Under the pieces are notes generated by a model. The model did not search any database. It saw only the letters and a list, made by a program, of their open reading frames with translations, and was not told where the DNA came from. Shown here piece after piece: positions 49,563 to 64,000 of a DNA stretch of 64,000 nt. The translations under genes and the position numbers were made by a program. Numbering within the stretch: position 1 is the first letter of the stretch; each line of letters starts with the position of its first letter. This stretch comes from Cynocephalus volans (lineage: Eukaryota; Chordata; Mammalia; Dermoptera; Cynocephalidae): NCBI RefSeq assembly GCF_027409185.1, contig NC_084462.1:27007577-27071576 (forward strand). Reading direction: 5' to 3'.

Positions 49563-51707
49563 GAGGTGTGTGAAGGGATGATCCTCGCAGGGTTGAGCAT
49601 GCATGGCTCCCCCAGTCCTTTACCTTGTGCTGCAGTTGGCTGCACAGGGACTCCCCCTACATACCTACGAGGTCCTCGAGGTCCTCGGGGTACAGGAGCA
49701 AACCTTCCTCCTGCTTCCCCTGAGCTGTGGATTGTGGCCGGCCCCAGGGAAGATTTGTAGAGATAGCAGAGCATGATTCTGCTTCTCTGCTGCCCTCAGC
49801 TGATGAACCGGGGAAACTGATAAAGTCTGGAAGCTTCTCTGGCTGCAGTGGGTCCTGGTCTGCCAGGGGGAGGCAGGGGAGAGTTTTCTGGCCTGTAGGG
49901 AGTGACAGCTTTCCCTTATACTGATTGAGCTGTATGCCCCATTCTCCTAACAACAGCCAGAGGACAGAATGCTCCTCCCCTTCCTCTAAAGCCCCTCTCT
50001 CTTTCCATGGAAGGGTTAGTGCTCAGTGACCCATGCTGGGCTGGGGGACTCCATCACAGTTTTCCAGCACACCGAAGTACAATTCTTTATTTGTCCATTC
50101 CCCTGCTAGACTGAGCTCCCTGAGGGCAGAAGTCACCTATTCATTTGTTCATTGCACAAATATTTACTGAGCGGCAGGCCCTGTGTTAGGGGTTCCCAGT
50201 GCACACAGAGCTGACCTTCACTGCAAATCTCTATCCCCAGCCTGAGGCTTGGCAGATTTGACAATGGTTTTTGGACATGGGACATACTAGTGGATGATTC
50301 GATGGGCAAACGGGGGAGGTTAGCATCCCCTCCAGGTCCTCCAGAATGCACGTGGGGGTGAGGGATGGCCCCATTCTAATCTGGCTCCAGGCCGCCCAGG
50401 CCTTGAACAAACCCAAGAACCAGTCTTGGAGCAGCAGGTGCAGCAGGGACCCGAGTCAGGGTCCTGCCTCCCTGGAACACCAGTAGTAAAACCAGGGGCA
50501 GTTGGACCAAATGGCCTCTGAGGACCCTCACAGCTCTGTGTCTCAGGGACCTGTGAAAAGGCCCCCAGCCTGACCACCCCCATGGCTTCCGCAGCTCCAG
50601 CCAGCCAGTCCCTGTAGGAAGGTCAGAGAAAACAGGGGATGTGGCCCTGCCACACTGGGAGCAGGTGCCCCTTTCACCCGTTTCTGGGTGGAGGCCTAGG
50701 ATTGGAATGGAGGGAAAATGTCTAAGAACACAAAGCAGCCTACATGCATCAAGTGACACTATGGGGAAAGCCCCGGGCGGGCGCGACTGGAGTCAGAAGC
50801 CTAGGCTGGGCCCTGCCAGACCTGCTCTGTGACTTCGGATAAGCCCCAGCTGCAATCTGGGCATCCAGTTCCTTGGCTGCAAATCTGACTTCCCAATCCA
50901 GCTCAGTGTCATCTTCCTATCTTCACCCCCCACCCCTTCACCCCGAGTATGTCTCAGAGGCCACCTGGGTACATGCCTGTCACTGCCCCACCCTTGCCAG
51001 GCTGAGTGGGTTTGGGGTTCTGCGTCTCATCCACCTCTGAATACCCAGGACCTATCAGAAAACCAGCCCAGAATAAGTGAAGGTCATGCATTACAATGTC
51101 CCTGAAAGCCCCCGACAGCTGGCACACCTTGTTGACGTGAGTCCACCATGAGGAGCCCAGTGGATGGCCGATCAGAAGCCAGCTCTCCTCAGGGGCTGTC
51201 AGTGCCTGTTGGCTCAGTCACACCCTGGCCCTTGCCCTGCTCTGCATCAGGGGGGCTGCCCCCCACAAACTACCTTTTCTGAGCTCACTTGCCAGCTGGT
51301 TCCTGGTTAATGTGGCCAATGGGAGACACTGACGATAGATGACAGGCAGAGAACAGGGCTCTCTTCTCATCTCTCTTGCTTCAGATGACATCTACCAGTG
51401 CCCATGTCACTTCTTGGTATATGGTCCTGCCAGCAACCCTTCTTGAGGTCCCAGCTCCTCCCTCAGGGCAGTAGTGGCTTCCTGCTGTTACCTACCAGGG
51501 CTGCCCTACTTTCTCACTGGTCCCTCCACCTCTCCCAGTACCTTTGCAGCTCATCCATGTTGGATGCCCACTCTTGACCCACTGGGTGTGGGTTGTCTGC
51601 CTGACCCGACCCCAGGGCATCTCTCATCTTTGCCACTACCCCACGTAAATCTCAGTGCTCTCAATCTCCCTCAGCAAGACCACAAATGAGGCAGATGCCA
51701 TGGGCAG

Positions 51708-52308
51708 GTTCAAGCTGTATCTTTATACAAAAGCCGTCAACACTATGGATCCATCAGCATGCTGGTGCAGTTCACACTGGCCCATCTCATCACATCTGGG
51801 GCAGAAGGGTCTGGGTGGGGGGATGACTGCAGGGGAGATACACTGCACAGGCCTGGAAACTTCCAAGCACACCAGCTGGGAGCTCCCGAAGGGCAGAGAC
51901 ACAGACACAGGGACACTATATAACCAAGAGCACTGCACACACGACAGGAAGGGATAGTGGAGTTGGAAATGGCCACTGACCAGCACGGCCTCTTCTCCCA
52001 CATGTCCTCTGGGAGGAGCCCTGGGCCTGGAGCTAAGAACCCCAGCTGTGCCACTACAGGGCACGGGACTCACATGTAACCACAGTATGCCTCGCTTTCT
52101 GCATCTGTAAACTGGGGACAATAAACTGTACTTCACAAAGCTGTCATGAGCATAAATGAGATTGAAATAGGGACATTTATCAAAGTACTCAACACAGAGC
52201 CTGGCACATAAAGGTGTTCAATAAATAATTTTTTGTCAAGAAAATCTTAGCTCAGAGAAGACCTTCTTCAGAAGGCCAAGATGTGAGAACTTCCCTAGAA
52301 ATTCTCTC
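51708..52308 (-). other. RHBDD2: RHBDD2 3' untranslated region (estimated)
   Basis: This is the sequence following the TGA on the minus strand. The end is set at about 15 nt past a TATAAA hexamer (51727-51722), a known weak poly(A) signal variant. No canonical AATAAA or ATTAAA was noticed between it and the stop. The next minus-strand AATAAA (about 50089) lies inside an L2/MIR-like tract and would give a much longer UTR. Confidence in the exact end is low. Confidence 0.45.
52060..52232 (+). repeat. MIR element antisense within the RHBDD2 3' UTR
   Basis: Plus-strand text follows the MIR 3' pattern: a splice-like 'ctgcatctgtaaactgggg', then 'aaagctgtcatgagcataaatgag', then 'agcctggcacataaaggtg' and 'tcaataaat'. 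Because RHBDD2 is transcribed leftwards, the mRNA carries the MIR in reverse orientation. Confidence 0.8.
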
Positions 52309-52692
<384 letters not shown>

Positions 52693-54036
52693 TCACTCAG
52701 GTAGGAATGCCAACGTACAAAGAACCTTGTCATTCCACATGAGGAAAGTGCAGTGTTGCTGTCCTGCTTGACATTACACGTGTTGGACATTTTCTGTGAC
52801 TAGCTCCAAGTACCAAGTGGGGAGTAGGGTTAATCTCAACGGAACAGAAAACAGATGCTCAGAAAGGGAATACCCACTCACAGTCCTACACAAGTCGGCA
52901 GTATGAGGGTCTGCAACTGAGACCAGCAGAGGCATAACCTACTCACAGCAGCTGATAAAGCACATGGAGACAGGACCAGGTCACAGCAGTCAGTGTGTTT
53001 GTGACTGGCTCAGAAATTTTACCCAAAGAAAACACAGCCACCTGTGGAGGGAGGGATGGAGGGCTTGGGCCTGGGCCCAGGCCTAGTCTGGTGTGAAATT
53101 TTCTACCTGTGACTTCAGGAATTAAGATTCATAGCTCAAATTCCTGTCTGGCAGGAAGTGGAAGTGAGGGGCTGCTTGTGCTGAGGTTAAAGACCCCACT
53201 ACAGACACATGTGGCTGGGAATATGGATGGAGACACAAGCCAAGGGTTTTGTCCTCTGAACTTTTGTGCACAGTTCCAAATATGGAGAGTGAATGTCAAT
53301 ACAACTGATGTTTGTGTTAGGTTTTAGACTCAATCTGTACACATTTCAATTAAAACATGACCTTACAAATTAGCTGCTTAAGTCCAGGTTCAGGACACTT
53401 CATGTAACAGTACTTCTCATGGCATTAAAATTTTTTTCTTAACAAGAGCCTTCAGGGAGACAAGCTGTCCAGATGGCCAGCTTGTCTTTGGATGTCCTCT
53501 ATAAAAGAAGGACCAAGGCTACATGAGATCTGGCAGCTTGCCTAGCACTTTCCATCTGAGAGTTAATGAGCCTGGCCTGGAAAACAGTAAAGCTTATCTT
53601 CTCTTGATGGGTGGCCAAGAAAACCCTACCTCTCAGGTCCCGGGTTGTGCCACCTCCTAGGCAACACAGTCAGCTGTGTGTACTGTCTATGCTTCTTATG
53701 AGGGCTACCACATGCCACAGTCCAGTCTGACCTGCACAGGGTGCTTGTCAGCATTGATAGATGGTTAACAACATTAGACAGGGGCACTCCTACCCTGTCC
53801 ACAAGTCACTCAGGATTACACGCAAGTGTCCTCAAGTGTCTTTCCTTTCCCATTCCTGCTTGGTCCCTACTTCAGACACAGCTGGGCAGAATCCAGAGTG
53901 CTCAAAAGACACTTGTGTGCAGATTTTCAAATGTGCCCACACTCTATTCCTTTATTACCCATGGCACTGAACCAGCCACACCCTCTACAGGCTCTGGAGA
54001 TGCTTTAAGAATATGACTTAAAAGTTCTGGGACTTA

Positions 54037-54276
<240 letters not shown>

Positions 54277-57200
54277 CTACAGAGGCATTAATGCTTACTA
54301 CACCACAAAGCTCAGGGGAAACTGAGAGTCAAAAGTTCCTATCCACTAGACCTCACAGGGAACATGGCCCAGCAGCAGGGGAGGGCAGACAGTGTCAACA
54401 CACTCCAACTACCCCTATGCCAACCCAGCCCATCTCCTGAGCCTTCTGACCACTGCAGCCACGGTCACAAGCCAGCACACACTCTGTCCTTCCAGTGGGA
54501 CGAGGCAGGAGGCTGTCCTAATATCCTTCAGAGGGACCGATACCTTCTTGTACTTTTGTCCCCAATGGAAGGCACCCTACCTCAGTGTGACCAAGTGAGC
54601 TTCACCTGGGGCTCTTTGGCAGTGCTTCTCCCATTCTGTCACATCTCATCACTGGTGGCATCCTGGTCATCTGACCTGTGTCAGCCAACCACTGCCTAGG
54701 CAGGCACAAAGATTCAGCCTTCACTTTTTCATATATCCTTTCTACAAATATTTATTGAACATCTATTACATGCCTGACTAAGGAATAAGTAATAAGTGCC
54801 AGACAAGTAACAAGTAATTGGGGTAGAATAAGGGGTGATAAACAAAAGCTTAGCTATGGAAGATATGCTGGGGACCCTAACCTAGTCTAGGGAGAGTGCA
54901 GAAGGCTTTCCCTGAGGAAGTGACGTGGATGCCAAACCCTAAATCGCGAGTAGCAAGAGCAAGGAGAGAGGCAGTGGTGGTGGAGAGAAGGCTGTGGGGA
55001 AGCACCACCTCGAGGCAGTGTCCGTAAGTGGAATGCAACTAGCATTCTGAGCAAGACAATTCTTTGCTGGGCTGAACTGTCTCACTCATTACAAGATGGT
55101 TAGCATCCCTGGCCATCGGCCACTAACTAACTAGCAGTAGCACCTAGTTATTATGATATCTAAAAATGCCCCTGCATATTTCTAAACTCTTTCAGGGAGG
55201 GTAGTGTATCTCCAAATACTGATACCTGGTGATAATCAAAGCTGTAAGGAAGTTGTCAAAAGTTGTCATGGCTGATGATTTCAGAATGATCTCAAGAATC
55301 TATTTATTCTGCTTCTGAGTCTGATGAAGTAATGATACTAGCTAGTCTTTCCACCATAAATAAATATAAACCAGGATACAATATATTATACAATTGTTTT
55401 TAGACTTTGGACAACAAACATTGCCAAACTGTGATCCCTAAGAAAAGGGAAACAAACGAAGTGAATCCAAAGATCACACTGGCTTTCTGTTATGAGGCAC
55501 TTTCCAAACTGCAGCATGAGTGCAGCATTTGTTGCTGAGCCAGAGAGACAGATGAGTTTGGGGAGGATGAAGTGGCTGGGATTTGTAGGTTAGAGTGCTG
55601 GAGAGGAGGGCGCTACTCACAGATGGGGCTGGAAATCTGCATAGGAGTTCCGAATCTGTAGCTGAATATTAAGGTGCACATGCACAGGCTGAGATTCCTC
55701 AAGCCAGGCAAGAAAATCTATTGGAGAAACAACAACTATTGGAAAGCTGTGAGCTTGACAATTCCTAGAGCTTACAAAATGTAAGCTTGAGTTCCAACCA
55801 GACAGAGTGGAGAGATCTCACTGAACATCCAGGATGTTCGGGAAGAGATCTCCAAAAAGGCAATGCCTTAAAAATAAGGCTAAACTAGCAGTTGAATGAA
55901 GGCTACTCTAGACTCTCCCTAAAACAGCTTAAAAACAAATCTCAAATTTTAAGCCAATCTTCAAGCAAATTAACTGCCTATCAGAACAAAAATCAATACT
56001 TTAAAGAAAATCAACAAAACCCAGCCCTTAATTATATAGCATTCACAGTGTCTAGCATAAAATAATTACCAGACATGCAAAGCAGCCTGAAAATGGGGTC
56101 CATAATCAGGAGGAAACCCAGTCAATAGAAACAAACAGATCCAGAAATGGGAGAGATGATGGTATTATTAGATAAGGATTTTAAAACAGTTATTATAGAT
56201 ACATAGGTATATAAAAAATAAGTATTTAAAGGAAAACATAAACATAATAAAGGAACAGATAAAGAATCTCTATACAGAAATGAAAACTTATAAAAATGCA
56301 TCAAATGGAACTGAAATACAAGCATGTGAAATAAAAACACACAACACGTGAAATGGGTTTAATAACAGATTAGACACTATAGAAGAAAAAGTCATTGAAC
56401 TTGAAGGCAGGGCAATAGAAACTATCCAAACTGAAGTGTAGAGGGAGAAAAGGCAGGGAAAAAAGAAATGAAGAGAGCCTCAGTGACCCACCAAACATCA
56501 GGTAGTCTAACACATATGTAATTGGAGTCCTAGAAGGAGAGGAGAAAATAGGACAAAAAATTTTTGAAGAAACAATGACCATAATTTTTTCAGATTTGAT
56601 GAAAATTCTACTCATAGATTCAAGATCAATGAATCACAAGCAGGATAAACACTAAGAAAGCTACTGTAAGGCATATCATAAATAGCTGAAAACCAGTGAT
56701 AAACAAAAAATCATGAAAGAAGCCATTACATAAAAGGGAACAATAAAAATGATCACTAATATCTTATCAGAAACAATACAAGCCAGATGATAATGCAATG
56801 ACATCTTTAATAGTACAAAGGGAATCTAGGGGGATCAGAGAAGGCTAGAATCCTACAGTTAGTGAATTAAAAGTACTTTCAGATAATCAAAAGCTGAGAG
56901 AATTTGTCACCAGCAGACTTGCTATAAAAAAAAATGTAAAAGAACATTCTTTAGGCTAAAGGAAAATGATACCAGATGGAAACTGAGACCTAAGCAAAAG
57001 AATAAAGAGAACTAGAAATGGAAAATATGTGGGTAAATGTCTGCTTGTTTTTTAATTATATCTAAAGTGGTATATTATTTGAAAGTAGTCTGTGATAAAC
57101 TAAAAATGCATATTGTAAGCTCTAGCACAACCACTAAAAAAAGAAAGCAAAGAGATATAGCTAATAAGCAAACAGAGAAGATTAAATTAATTACTAAGGA

Positions 57201-57364
57201 AACATGCAATTGAAGGCAGGAAGAGAGGGAAAAAAAAACAAAGAACATTTGAAATAAACAGCAAGCTGGTAGACTTAAACCTTACCATATCAAGAATTAC
57301 ACTAAATGGAAATGGGCTAAACATGCCATTTAAAAAGTAGAGGTTGTCAGACTGGAGAACCAAC

Positions 57365-57540
57365 TATATGAGGGCTCTTCAAAAAGTTCACTAAACGGTT
57401 TGAATTATTACTTTTTTTTTTGGTGGTTAGCTGGTAAAGGGATCAAACCCTGGACCTTGGTGTTACCAGTACCACACTCTAACCAACTCATTATCTTTTA
57501 ATTCTGCTTTTCCACAAACTTTTTGAAGTACCTTTGTATG
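57365..57540. mobile_element. Palindromic mariner-like MITE, copy 3, split by a SINE
   Basis: The left arm tatatgagggctcttcaaaaagttc (57365-57410) and right arm ttatcttttaattctg...ctttttgaagtac (57491-57540) are the two halves of the same MITE in opposite orientation to copies 1 and 2. They are separated by the monomeric SINE at 57411-57490. Confidence 0.72.
57411..57490 (-). mobile_element. 5'-truncated monomeric tRNA-Ile SINE inside a MITE
   Basis: The minus-strand copy starts within the A box (gagttggttagagtg) and runs through acaccaaggtccagggtttgatccc to an A-rich tail (plus-strand poly(T) at 57411). MITE sequence flanks both sides, with a short 'attat' overlap as possible target duplication. 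Confidence 0.82.
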
Positions 57541-58969
57541 CTATCCATAAGAAATGTGCTTTAAATATGAAGACACAAATATGTTAAAAATATAAGGATT
57601 TAAATATATATACTATGTAAACTCTAATTATAAGAAAGCAGAAAGCTAGAATAACTATATTAATATCAGACAACATAGACTTTAGAGTAAAGAGTAAAAC
57701 CAGAGATAAAAAGGGTCATTTCGTGATGATAAAGCGTCAATTCACTAAGATGACATATAATCCTAAATGTGTATCCACCCAATACAGATCTTCAAAATCA
57801 AGGAAGCAAAAACTGACAGAATCGAAATGCAAAAATAGACAAATCCACAATTATAGTTGAGATTTCAAAAGTCCTCTCTCAGCAATTGATAAAGTATAAG
57901 AATATAGAAGACTTGAACAACCTCAAAACCCTGACCTGAGATATATAGAACACTATATCCACCAACTGCAGAATGCACATTCTTTTCAAATACACACAGA
58001 ACATTCACCAAGATATACCAAATGCTGGGCCAGAAACAACTAAAAAGAACTGCAGTCATACAAAGAATGTTCTCTGACCACATGAAATTGAATCAGAAAC
58101 CAGTAACAAAAAGAAACCTGGAAAATCACCAAATATTTAGAAATTAAACAACTCATTTATAAATAACCTTTGGATCAAAGAAGAAATCCCAAGGAAAATT
58201 AGAATTATTTTAAACTGGTGATAATGAAAACACAACATATCAAAACTTGTGGGTTGCAACTAAAGTGGTACAAGCAAAAGAGTTTATAGCTTTACATTTT
58301 TATAGTAGAAGTTAAAGGTATAAAATCAATGAAATTAAGCTATAATTTAAAAATAGGAGCTAAGTAGCCTTTGTGTTGCCCATTCCCTTTTGGAAACTAG
58401 TGAATGTGGTAAGAAAAAAGGCATAAATTAAATGCTTTTCAGACTTTCCCTGCCCTTAAATTTGGTATCTTTTGTGTAGGAGCTGCATAAGTAACAGTTC
58501 ATGCTTTAAAAAAAAAAAAAAAAAAAGCAGCTATGCTCTCAATCACCTGTATTTATACACTATCCCTAACAGCTTATAGAATCCTAAAATGGAAGACATT
58601 TTAGGAGTGTACCCTGTCTAACCCCCAACACTGCCAGTTCTAATGTTTAAAAAACCCCACTTTGTATCTCAGAATTTTTTTTCCTAATTGCCAGAATATT
58701 TTTTCAAAGGCTGTAATGCTTACCCTGTTTTTAACCACCCATATGGTAAAAGCCTACCTTTCTTTCATTTTTTTTCCCTCAGAAAAAGATCAAACCTAAC
58801 AAAAACAAACCTGTTTCTTATTTCTTTCATAGACAACATCTCCAGTTTACAAGTATCCCAGATCCTTCTAATGAAAACTCTTTTCATAATTTAGTTAAAT
58901 GTAGGTTTATACCTCAGCATACAAGAAAAAAAAAAAAAAATCAAATCAGCATATTTCACTAACTGGCAG

Positions 58970-59110
58970 TGCTAAGCTGGCTTGAGGAGACAACTATGCC
59001 GATATTTTCCAGATGAGGAAATTCTGGCTCAGAGAGGGGAGGTGAACTGTCCAAGGCCACATGGTTTCCAAAGCTGAAGCTAGAACCTAGACTGCCTACA
59101 ACTGAGCCCA
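58970..59110 (-). repeat. MIR element, antisense, beside RHBDD2 exon 2
   Basis: 'agatgaggaaattctggctcagagaggg', 'aactgtccaaggccacatgg' read as inverted MIR, ending about 90 nt from the exon 2 donor. Confidence 0.7.
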
Positions 59111-59176
59111 AGACTCTATCTACTTGACACCCCAGACTCTCCAACCTGGTTCACCCTTTGGCATGGTATCACTCTA

Positions 59177-59713
<537 letters not shown>

Positions 59714-60334
59714 TCAGCAGGACCCAAGACAAGCAGAGGGAGGCAACAGCGAAGGACTCAAGACTTAAAGTAGAGGCATGAATGTTTAATCCCTGCTCTC
59801 TCCCAGACCTGCAGTGAGTCTATCAGTAACTGCCTTCCATGTGGAAAAAGAATAATACTTTTTGGCATGGAGTGGTCTCTGAATCTGTACAGTGCTTTAT
59901 AATCCTTGTTTAAGGTTTTAATACTGACCTACCTCACTGGGCAGTGTGAGTGTTAATTAACTGTAAGAGCTTCAGGGTGGATTGAGTGGGTGTCATTTAA
60001 CACTCTGTGTGCCAGTCTCCTCAGCTGTAATCCTGACCTCTCCTTCCACAGTGGCTGTTCAGAGGAAGAAAAAAGGGACCATGAATTATTTTGCAGCTAT
60101 AAGAATTATAAAACTATCATTAATAATACAGATATAGAATTAGAAGTCTTCTTTGGAAGTGCTTATCCAATCTTACAGGTAGGGCAATGCTTTATGTGCA
60201 ATAAGCCAGCAAAGAATCCCACTTTTTTATTCTTCTAAAAGCGGTTATCTCTAATGTACATTTATGTCCCTGCAGGCCAAAACACTAAACTGAAGGATGG
60301 AGACTGATGAAGTGACAGTAATTATTAAATGTGG

Positions 60335-60490
60335 GACCCTAAAGACTTAGAGTGGAACCTTTGCTCTATCACATTCAGGCTGGCTGAGCTTAGTCAAGTC
60401 ACAGGCCCTATTGGCTTCAGTTTCCTCACTATAGAGTGACAGGGTTAGGCTTGAGGCCTTTAAAGGTCCTTATGTATCTAATGGTCCATG
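60335..60490 (+). repeat. MIR element in RHBDD2 intron 1
   Basis: 'cttagtcaagtcacaggccc' then 'cttcagtttcctcactatag' follow MIR order. Confidence 0.65.
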
Positions 60491-60907
60491 AGCCCCACAC
60501 CCAAGGAAGCTATGCACTAAAAAAAAAGGGGGGGCCCAGTTTAGGCTGGCATTTTGCTTCTGTCTCGGAGGAGGTGCTGCATGTATGTAGAGTGGGGGAA
60601 GAGTTTTAGATTTGAGCAGGGAAACAGGCTATGGGACCCTATATCTCAGTCAGGCATCTCCAGAAGGCTTCATTATCTGAAGAGTACTTCATTATTTGCT
60701 TAGTGCTTCCAAAACTGAAATTCCAAGTATAAATGTGAACAGATTCTAGAAACTACTCATTATGATTTGGGAATTATATACTCCTTGGCTCTAGTCCCAA
60801 AGCATCACAATAAAAGGAAAAACTTGGGTTCCTGTCTTAATTGTATGACTTAATAGCTCTGCGATTCTCTGCATTAAGCCTCATCTCAATCTCTTCTAAA
60901 TAACGGG

Positions 60908-60910
60908 CAA

Positions 60911-60942
<32 letters not shown>

Positions 60943-60943
60943 A
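60908..60943. repeat. (AAAT)n microsatellite
   Basis: About nine consecutive aaat/taaa units in RHBDD2 intron 1. Confidence 0.9.
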
Positions 60944-61304
60944 AGGGCTACGTCATGGGATTTTTGAGATTAATGCACGAGAAGTGTGTTTTGCAAAACA
61001 GCAAGAGCTACACAAATTTCTCGTATTCTTCCCAGAAAGGAATGAGGAAGAAACAGAGACTAGAAATGTATTTTACGGACGGATGTTTATACTTAAACTG
61101 CAAAATTTCTCTCCCCCAGAGAAAACAAGCACCTCCTCAAAGGCAGAAGACCCTCTCCTCCCCACAAGATCTGGGAATTGGAGTCAGGATTAAGATACAA
61201 ACGAAGAAACAGAAGAAATTCCAAAGCTCAAGAGGGCAGGTCGTTTAGCTCAACTCTCGTGATGAAGGTGAGAAAAAAAATTTTTTCAGTGGGGCTTAGG
61301 CCTA

Positions 61305-62065
<761 letters not shown>

Positions 62066-62069
62066 GAGC

Positions 62070-63936
62070 AGCCTTGGGGCTGGCATGAGTCGGGTCTGCG
62101 CGCCGCTTTGGGGGCTCGAGTGTCCCAGCCGGGGTTTTGATTTCATCATTCCCGTTCTAAATACCTAGTGATTGTTGTGCTTTACGGCTTATCGAGCGCT
62201 TTCATACCACACCCCCTTATCTATGTTCATCCCCGTGATACCAAAGAGGAACTGAGGTCTAGGAGGTCCTTGGGTAATTCATTTAAATGGCGAAGACAGA
62301 ATCAGAACTCGGGTCCTCCCGCTGTGGCCTGGAATTGGCCAAGAGTAGCCGGGGCAGCTTCAGTGGCTGGATTGGAGAGGAAGGGGCGGGAGACGGGGGA
62401 GGGATTCTGTTTGAGACGAGTTAAGGATGTAATACTCATAACACCTTAATAATCAAGGTCTATTTCAGGACTTTACAGTATGAAAAGCGCCTTCGCCAGA
62501 GAACAGCAGTTTAAGGTAGACAGCTGGAATATTGTTTCTCTGATTACAGATGCTCCAAAAGGTGAAAGAACTTGCCTGAGGTCACCAGTGGGAGGCGGGA
62601 GGAATAGGATTTGAATCCAGGTTTGCTGGATCCCAGTGTTTGCCCTTTTCACTCTTTGTCTCAAATATCCTGCCCACTACTGTATGTAAATTTGACTTGA
62701 GACCACATAGACTCCTGAAAATTAAACAAATACTTTACCTTCTGTGCTGGTTACTCTCCGGTTGCTCCGTTCTGGAATCCACTCTGCTCCCCACACCCCA
62801 AAGGGTCTGTGTCCCTCTGCAGCCAAGGCTCCTGTCAGCCAGCCCCTCCTCCACAGCTCCAACTCTATGGAGGTCTGTACCGCCATTTCCTTCCTTTTTC
62901 TTTCAGACTAGGGGTGCTAGTGGCTCCCTTTGGATGCTAGTCCCTGCGTCCCTCACCATGTCTTCTCTGTTTAATTCCACAATACCCGTTATTCCTTTCA
63001 GTTGGAGCTTTAAAGGTTGCTACCCTTTTTCTCCCGTGCCCCCAATACACTCTCCCCTCACATCGTGGAGGCGTTTGGCTCCTTCCCCATGAACTGCCCT
63101 ACTGTTATCAGCTCCATTCCTTGCCCACTGCTGCAGGCTTTGGTTTTACTCAGCTGTAGCTGCTGCCCCTGCAGCTTGGCAGCTCCTGCTGGCTCTGATG
63201 GAAGGAGGCATTCCTCCTGGGGCTGCTGCTCAGCTGCCATAGCTCCCTTGCTCCTAGAAGGACGTTTACCTTGCATTTGCAGGATCACGATCACTGATGA
63301 ACTTCTTCCAAATTCCTGTAGTGCTAGGAACAGGAAGACACTCTGCCAGGTCAACAGCTGTTTGCATGAATGCTGAAGCTGTGTCATGATGAGACACATG
63401 TCCAACAAGTCTTACCTCACGTCAAACTTTCCTTTTTATCATAACCACTCCAAACTTAGTGGATAAACTATCAACTTATTCATTATTTTCCATGATTCTG
63501 TGGGTCAGCAATTTGAGCTGGGCTCAGCTGGGTGGTTCTTCTGCCAGTCTCATCTGGGGCTACTCATGGGGCTGCTGTCAGCTGGTGGGTTGGCTGGGGA
63601 CTAGCTGGTCTAGGGGCCCTCAACTGGATGACTCATCTTTGCTCCACAGGGTTTCATCCTCCAGTGAACTAGCTTGGTCTTCTTCATAGGGTGGTCCCAG
63701 GGAAGCAAGAGGGGAAAGGACCCATGTGCAAGCACTTTCCAAACCTCTGCTTATATCACGTTTGCAAATGTCCATTGGCTGAAGAAGTCACATAACCAAA
63801 CAGAACCATTGTGGGAGGGGACTATACAGAGTGAAGGGAGGTATGATTCCTTGGGGGCCATTACTGTGGCCATCTACCACAGGTACCATTTAGGGGCCCT
63901 GTCTTTTGTTGTTGTTGTTGTTGTTTTTGTCTGTTT
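62070..63936. other. Upstream intergenic DNA of RHBDD2
   Basis: No gene was recognised. An L2/MIR-like tract occupies about 62180-62340, with another old repeat at about 62500-62670. Unique sequence follows, then a roughly 480-bp dispersed repeat at about 63420-63895 beginning near 'ccaaacttagtgg' and containing 'ctgtgggtcagcaatttg', of a type common in placental genomes but not assigned here. A (GTT)n run at 63909-63929 precedes the terminal SINE. By synteny this side should lead to CCL24/CCL26. Confidence 0.6.
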
Positions 63937-64000
63937 CTTTTTTTTAAAGATGGCCGGTAAGGGGATCTTAACACTTGACTTGGTGTTATCAGCACCACAC
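63937..64000 (-). mobile_element. tRNA-Ile SINE cut by the window edge
   Basis: Poly(T) is followed by taaagatggccggtaagggg and aacacttgacttggtgttatcagcacc, the reverse complement of the second SINE unit. The 5' part lies outside the window. Confidence 0.85.

Larger units (their letters stand above)
22706..51707. other. POR-RHBDD2 spacer, mostly repeats and unique non-coding DNA
   Basis: No gene with database-level recognisability was found between the two CpG islands. The tract holds L1, L2, MIR, MaLR LTRs, hAT and SINE copies. The G+C-rich half (about 38-51 kb) is stop-poor, so many long but unconvincing open frames occur on both strands. Two exon-like segments near 47 kb are listed separately as a possible unannotated transcript. 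Confidence 0.7.
55950..58340 (+). mobile_element. Old L1 5' half in RHBDD2 intron 2
   Basis: ORF1-like and endonuclease-region L1 sequence in plus orientation (antisense to RHBDD2), e.g. 'aatggaaatgggctaaacat' and 'tagaacactatatccaccaac'. It is interrupted at 57365 by a MITE that itself carries a SINE. All frames are broken. This accounts for most of the 5-kb intron. Confidence 0.75.

Noticed and set aside
50080..50095. Minus-strand AATAAA as the RHBDD2 poly(A) signal
   Set aside because: It is inside an old L2/MIR-like tract about 2.2 kb past the stop; the nearer TATAAA variant is preferred, with low confidence.

Overview
The window is mammalian nuclear DNA: introns, CpG islands, interspersed repeats and no bacterial-style gene packing. 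The most diagnostic repeats are tRNA-Ile-derived SINEs, present as monomers and head-to-tail dimers with A-rich tails and target-site duplications. No Alu, B1/B2, carnivore CAN or ruminant SINE was seen. This repertoire best fits a colugo (Dermoptera, t-SINE/CYN family); that assignment rests on remembered family descriptions, not on a search.

One protein-coding gene is certain. RHBDD2 (rhomboid domain containing 2) lies on the minus strand at about 51.7-61.9 kb. Its four coding exons splice in frame into a 367-residue protein, and its CpG-island promoter is at about 61.5-62.1 kb. The conceptual protein keeps the rhomboid fold signatures but has Thr and Asn at the catalytic Ser and His positions, so it reads as a rhomboid pseudoprotease.

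A second CpG island at about 22.0-22.7 kb carries a strong minus-strand splice donor. Known mammalian synteny (RHBDD2 followed by POR about 26 kb downstream in human) makes this the likely non-coding first exon of POR (cytochrome P450 oxidoreductase). Positions 1-22.3 kb would then be POR intron 1, with no POR coding exon inside the window. The 22.4-51.7 kb interval is the RHBDD2-POR spacer. The right edge (62.1-64 kb) is intergenic sequence upstream of RHBDD2, expected to face the CCL24/CCL26 chemokine genes.

Most of the rest is repeat: L1 fragments (one about 2 kb antisense copy at 8.2-10.2 kb carries two nested SINEs), L1ME-type 3' ends, MIR and L2, MaLR LTRs, Tigger and hAT DNA transposons, and three copies of a palindromic mariner-like MITE. 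The most interesting unexplained signals are two plus-strand exon-like segments at 46.99-47.59 kb, one encoding a single hydrophobic helix; a SINE subfamily with a new hairpin in place of the tRNA anticodon arm; and a poly(A)-only retroposition event flanked by a 17-bp duplication.
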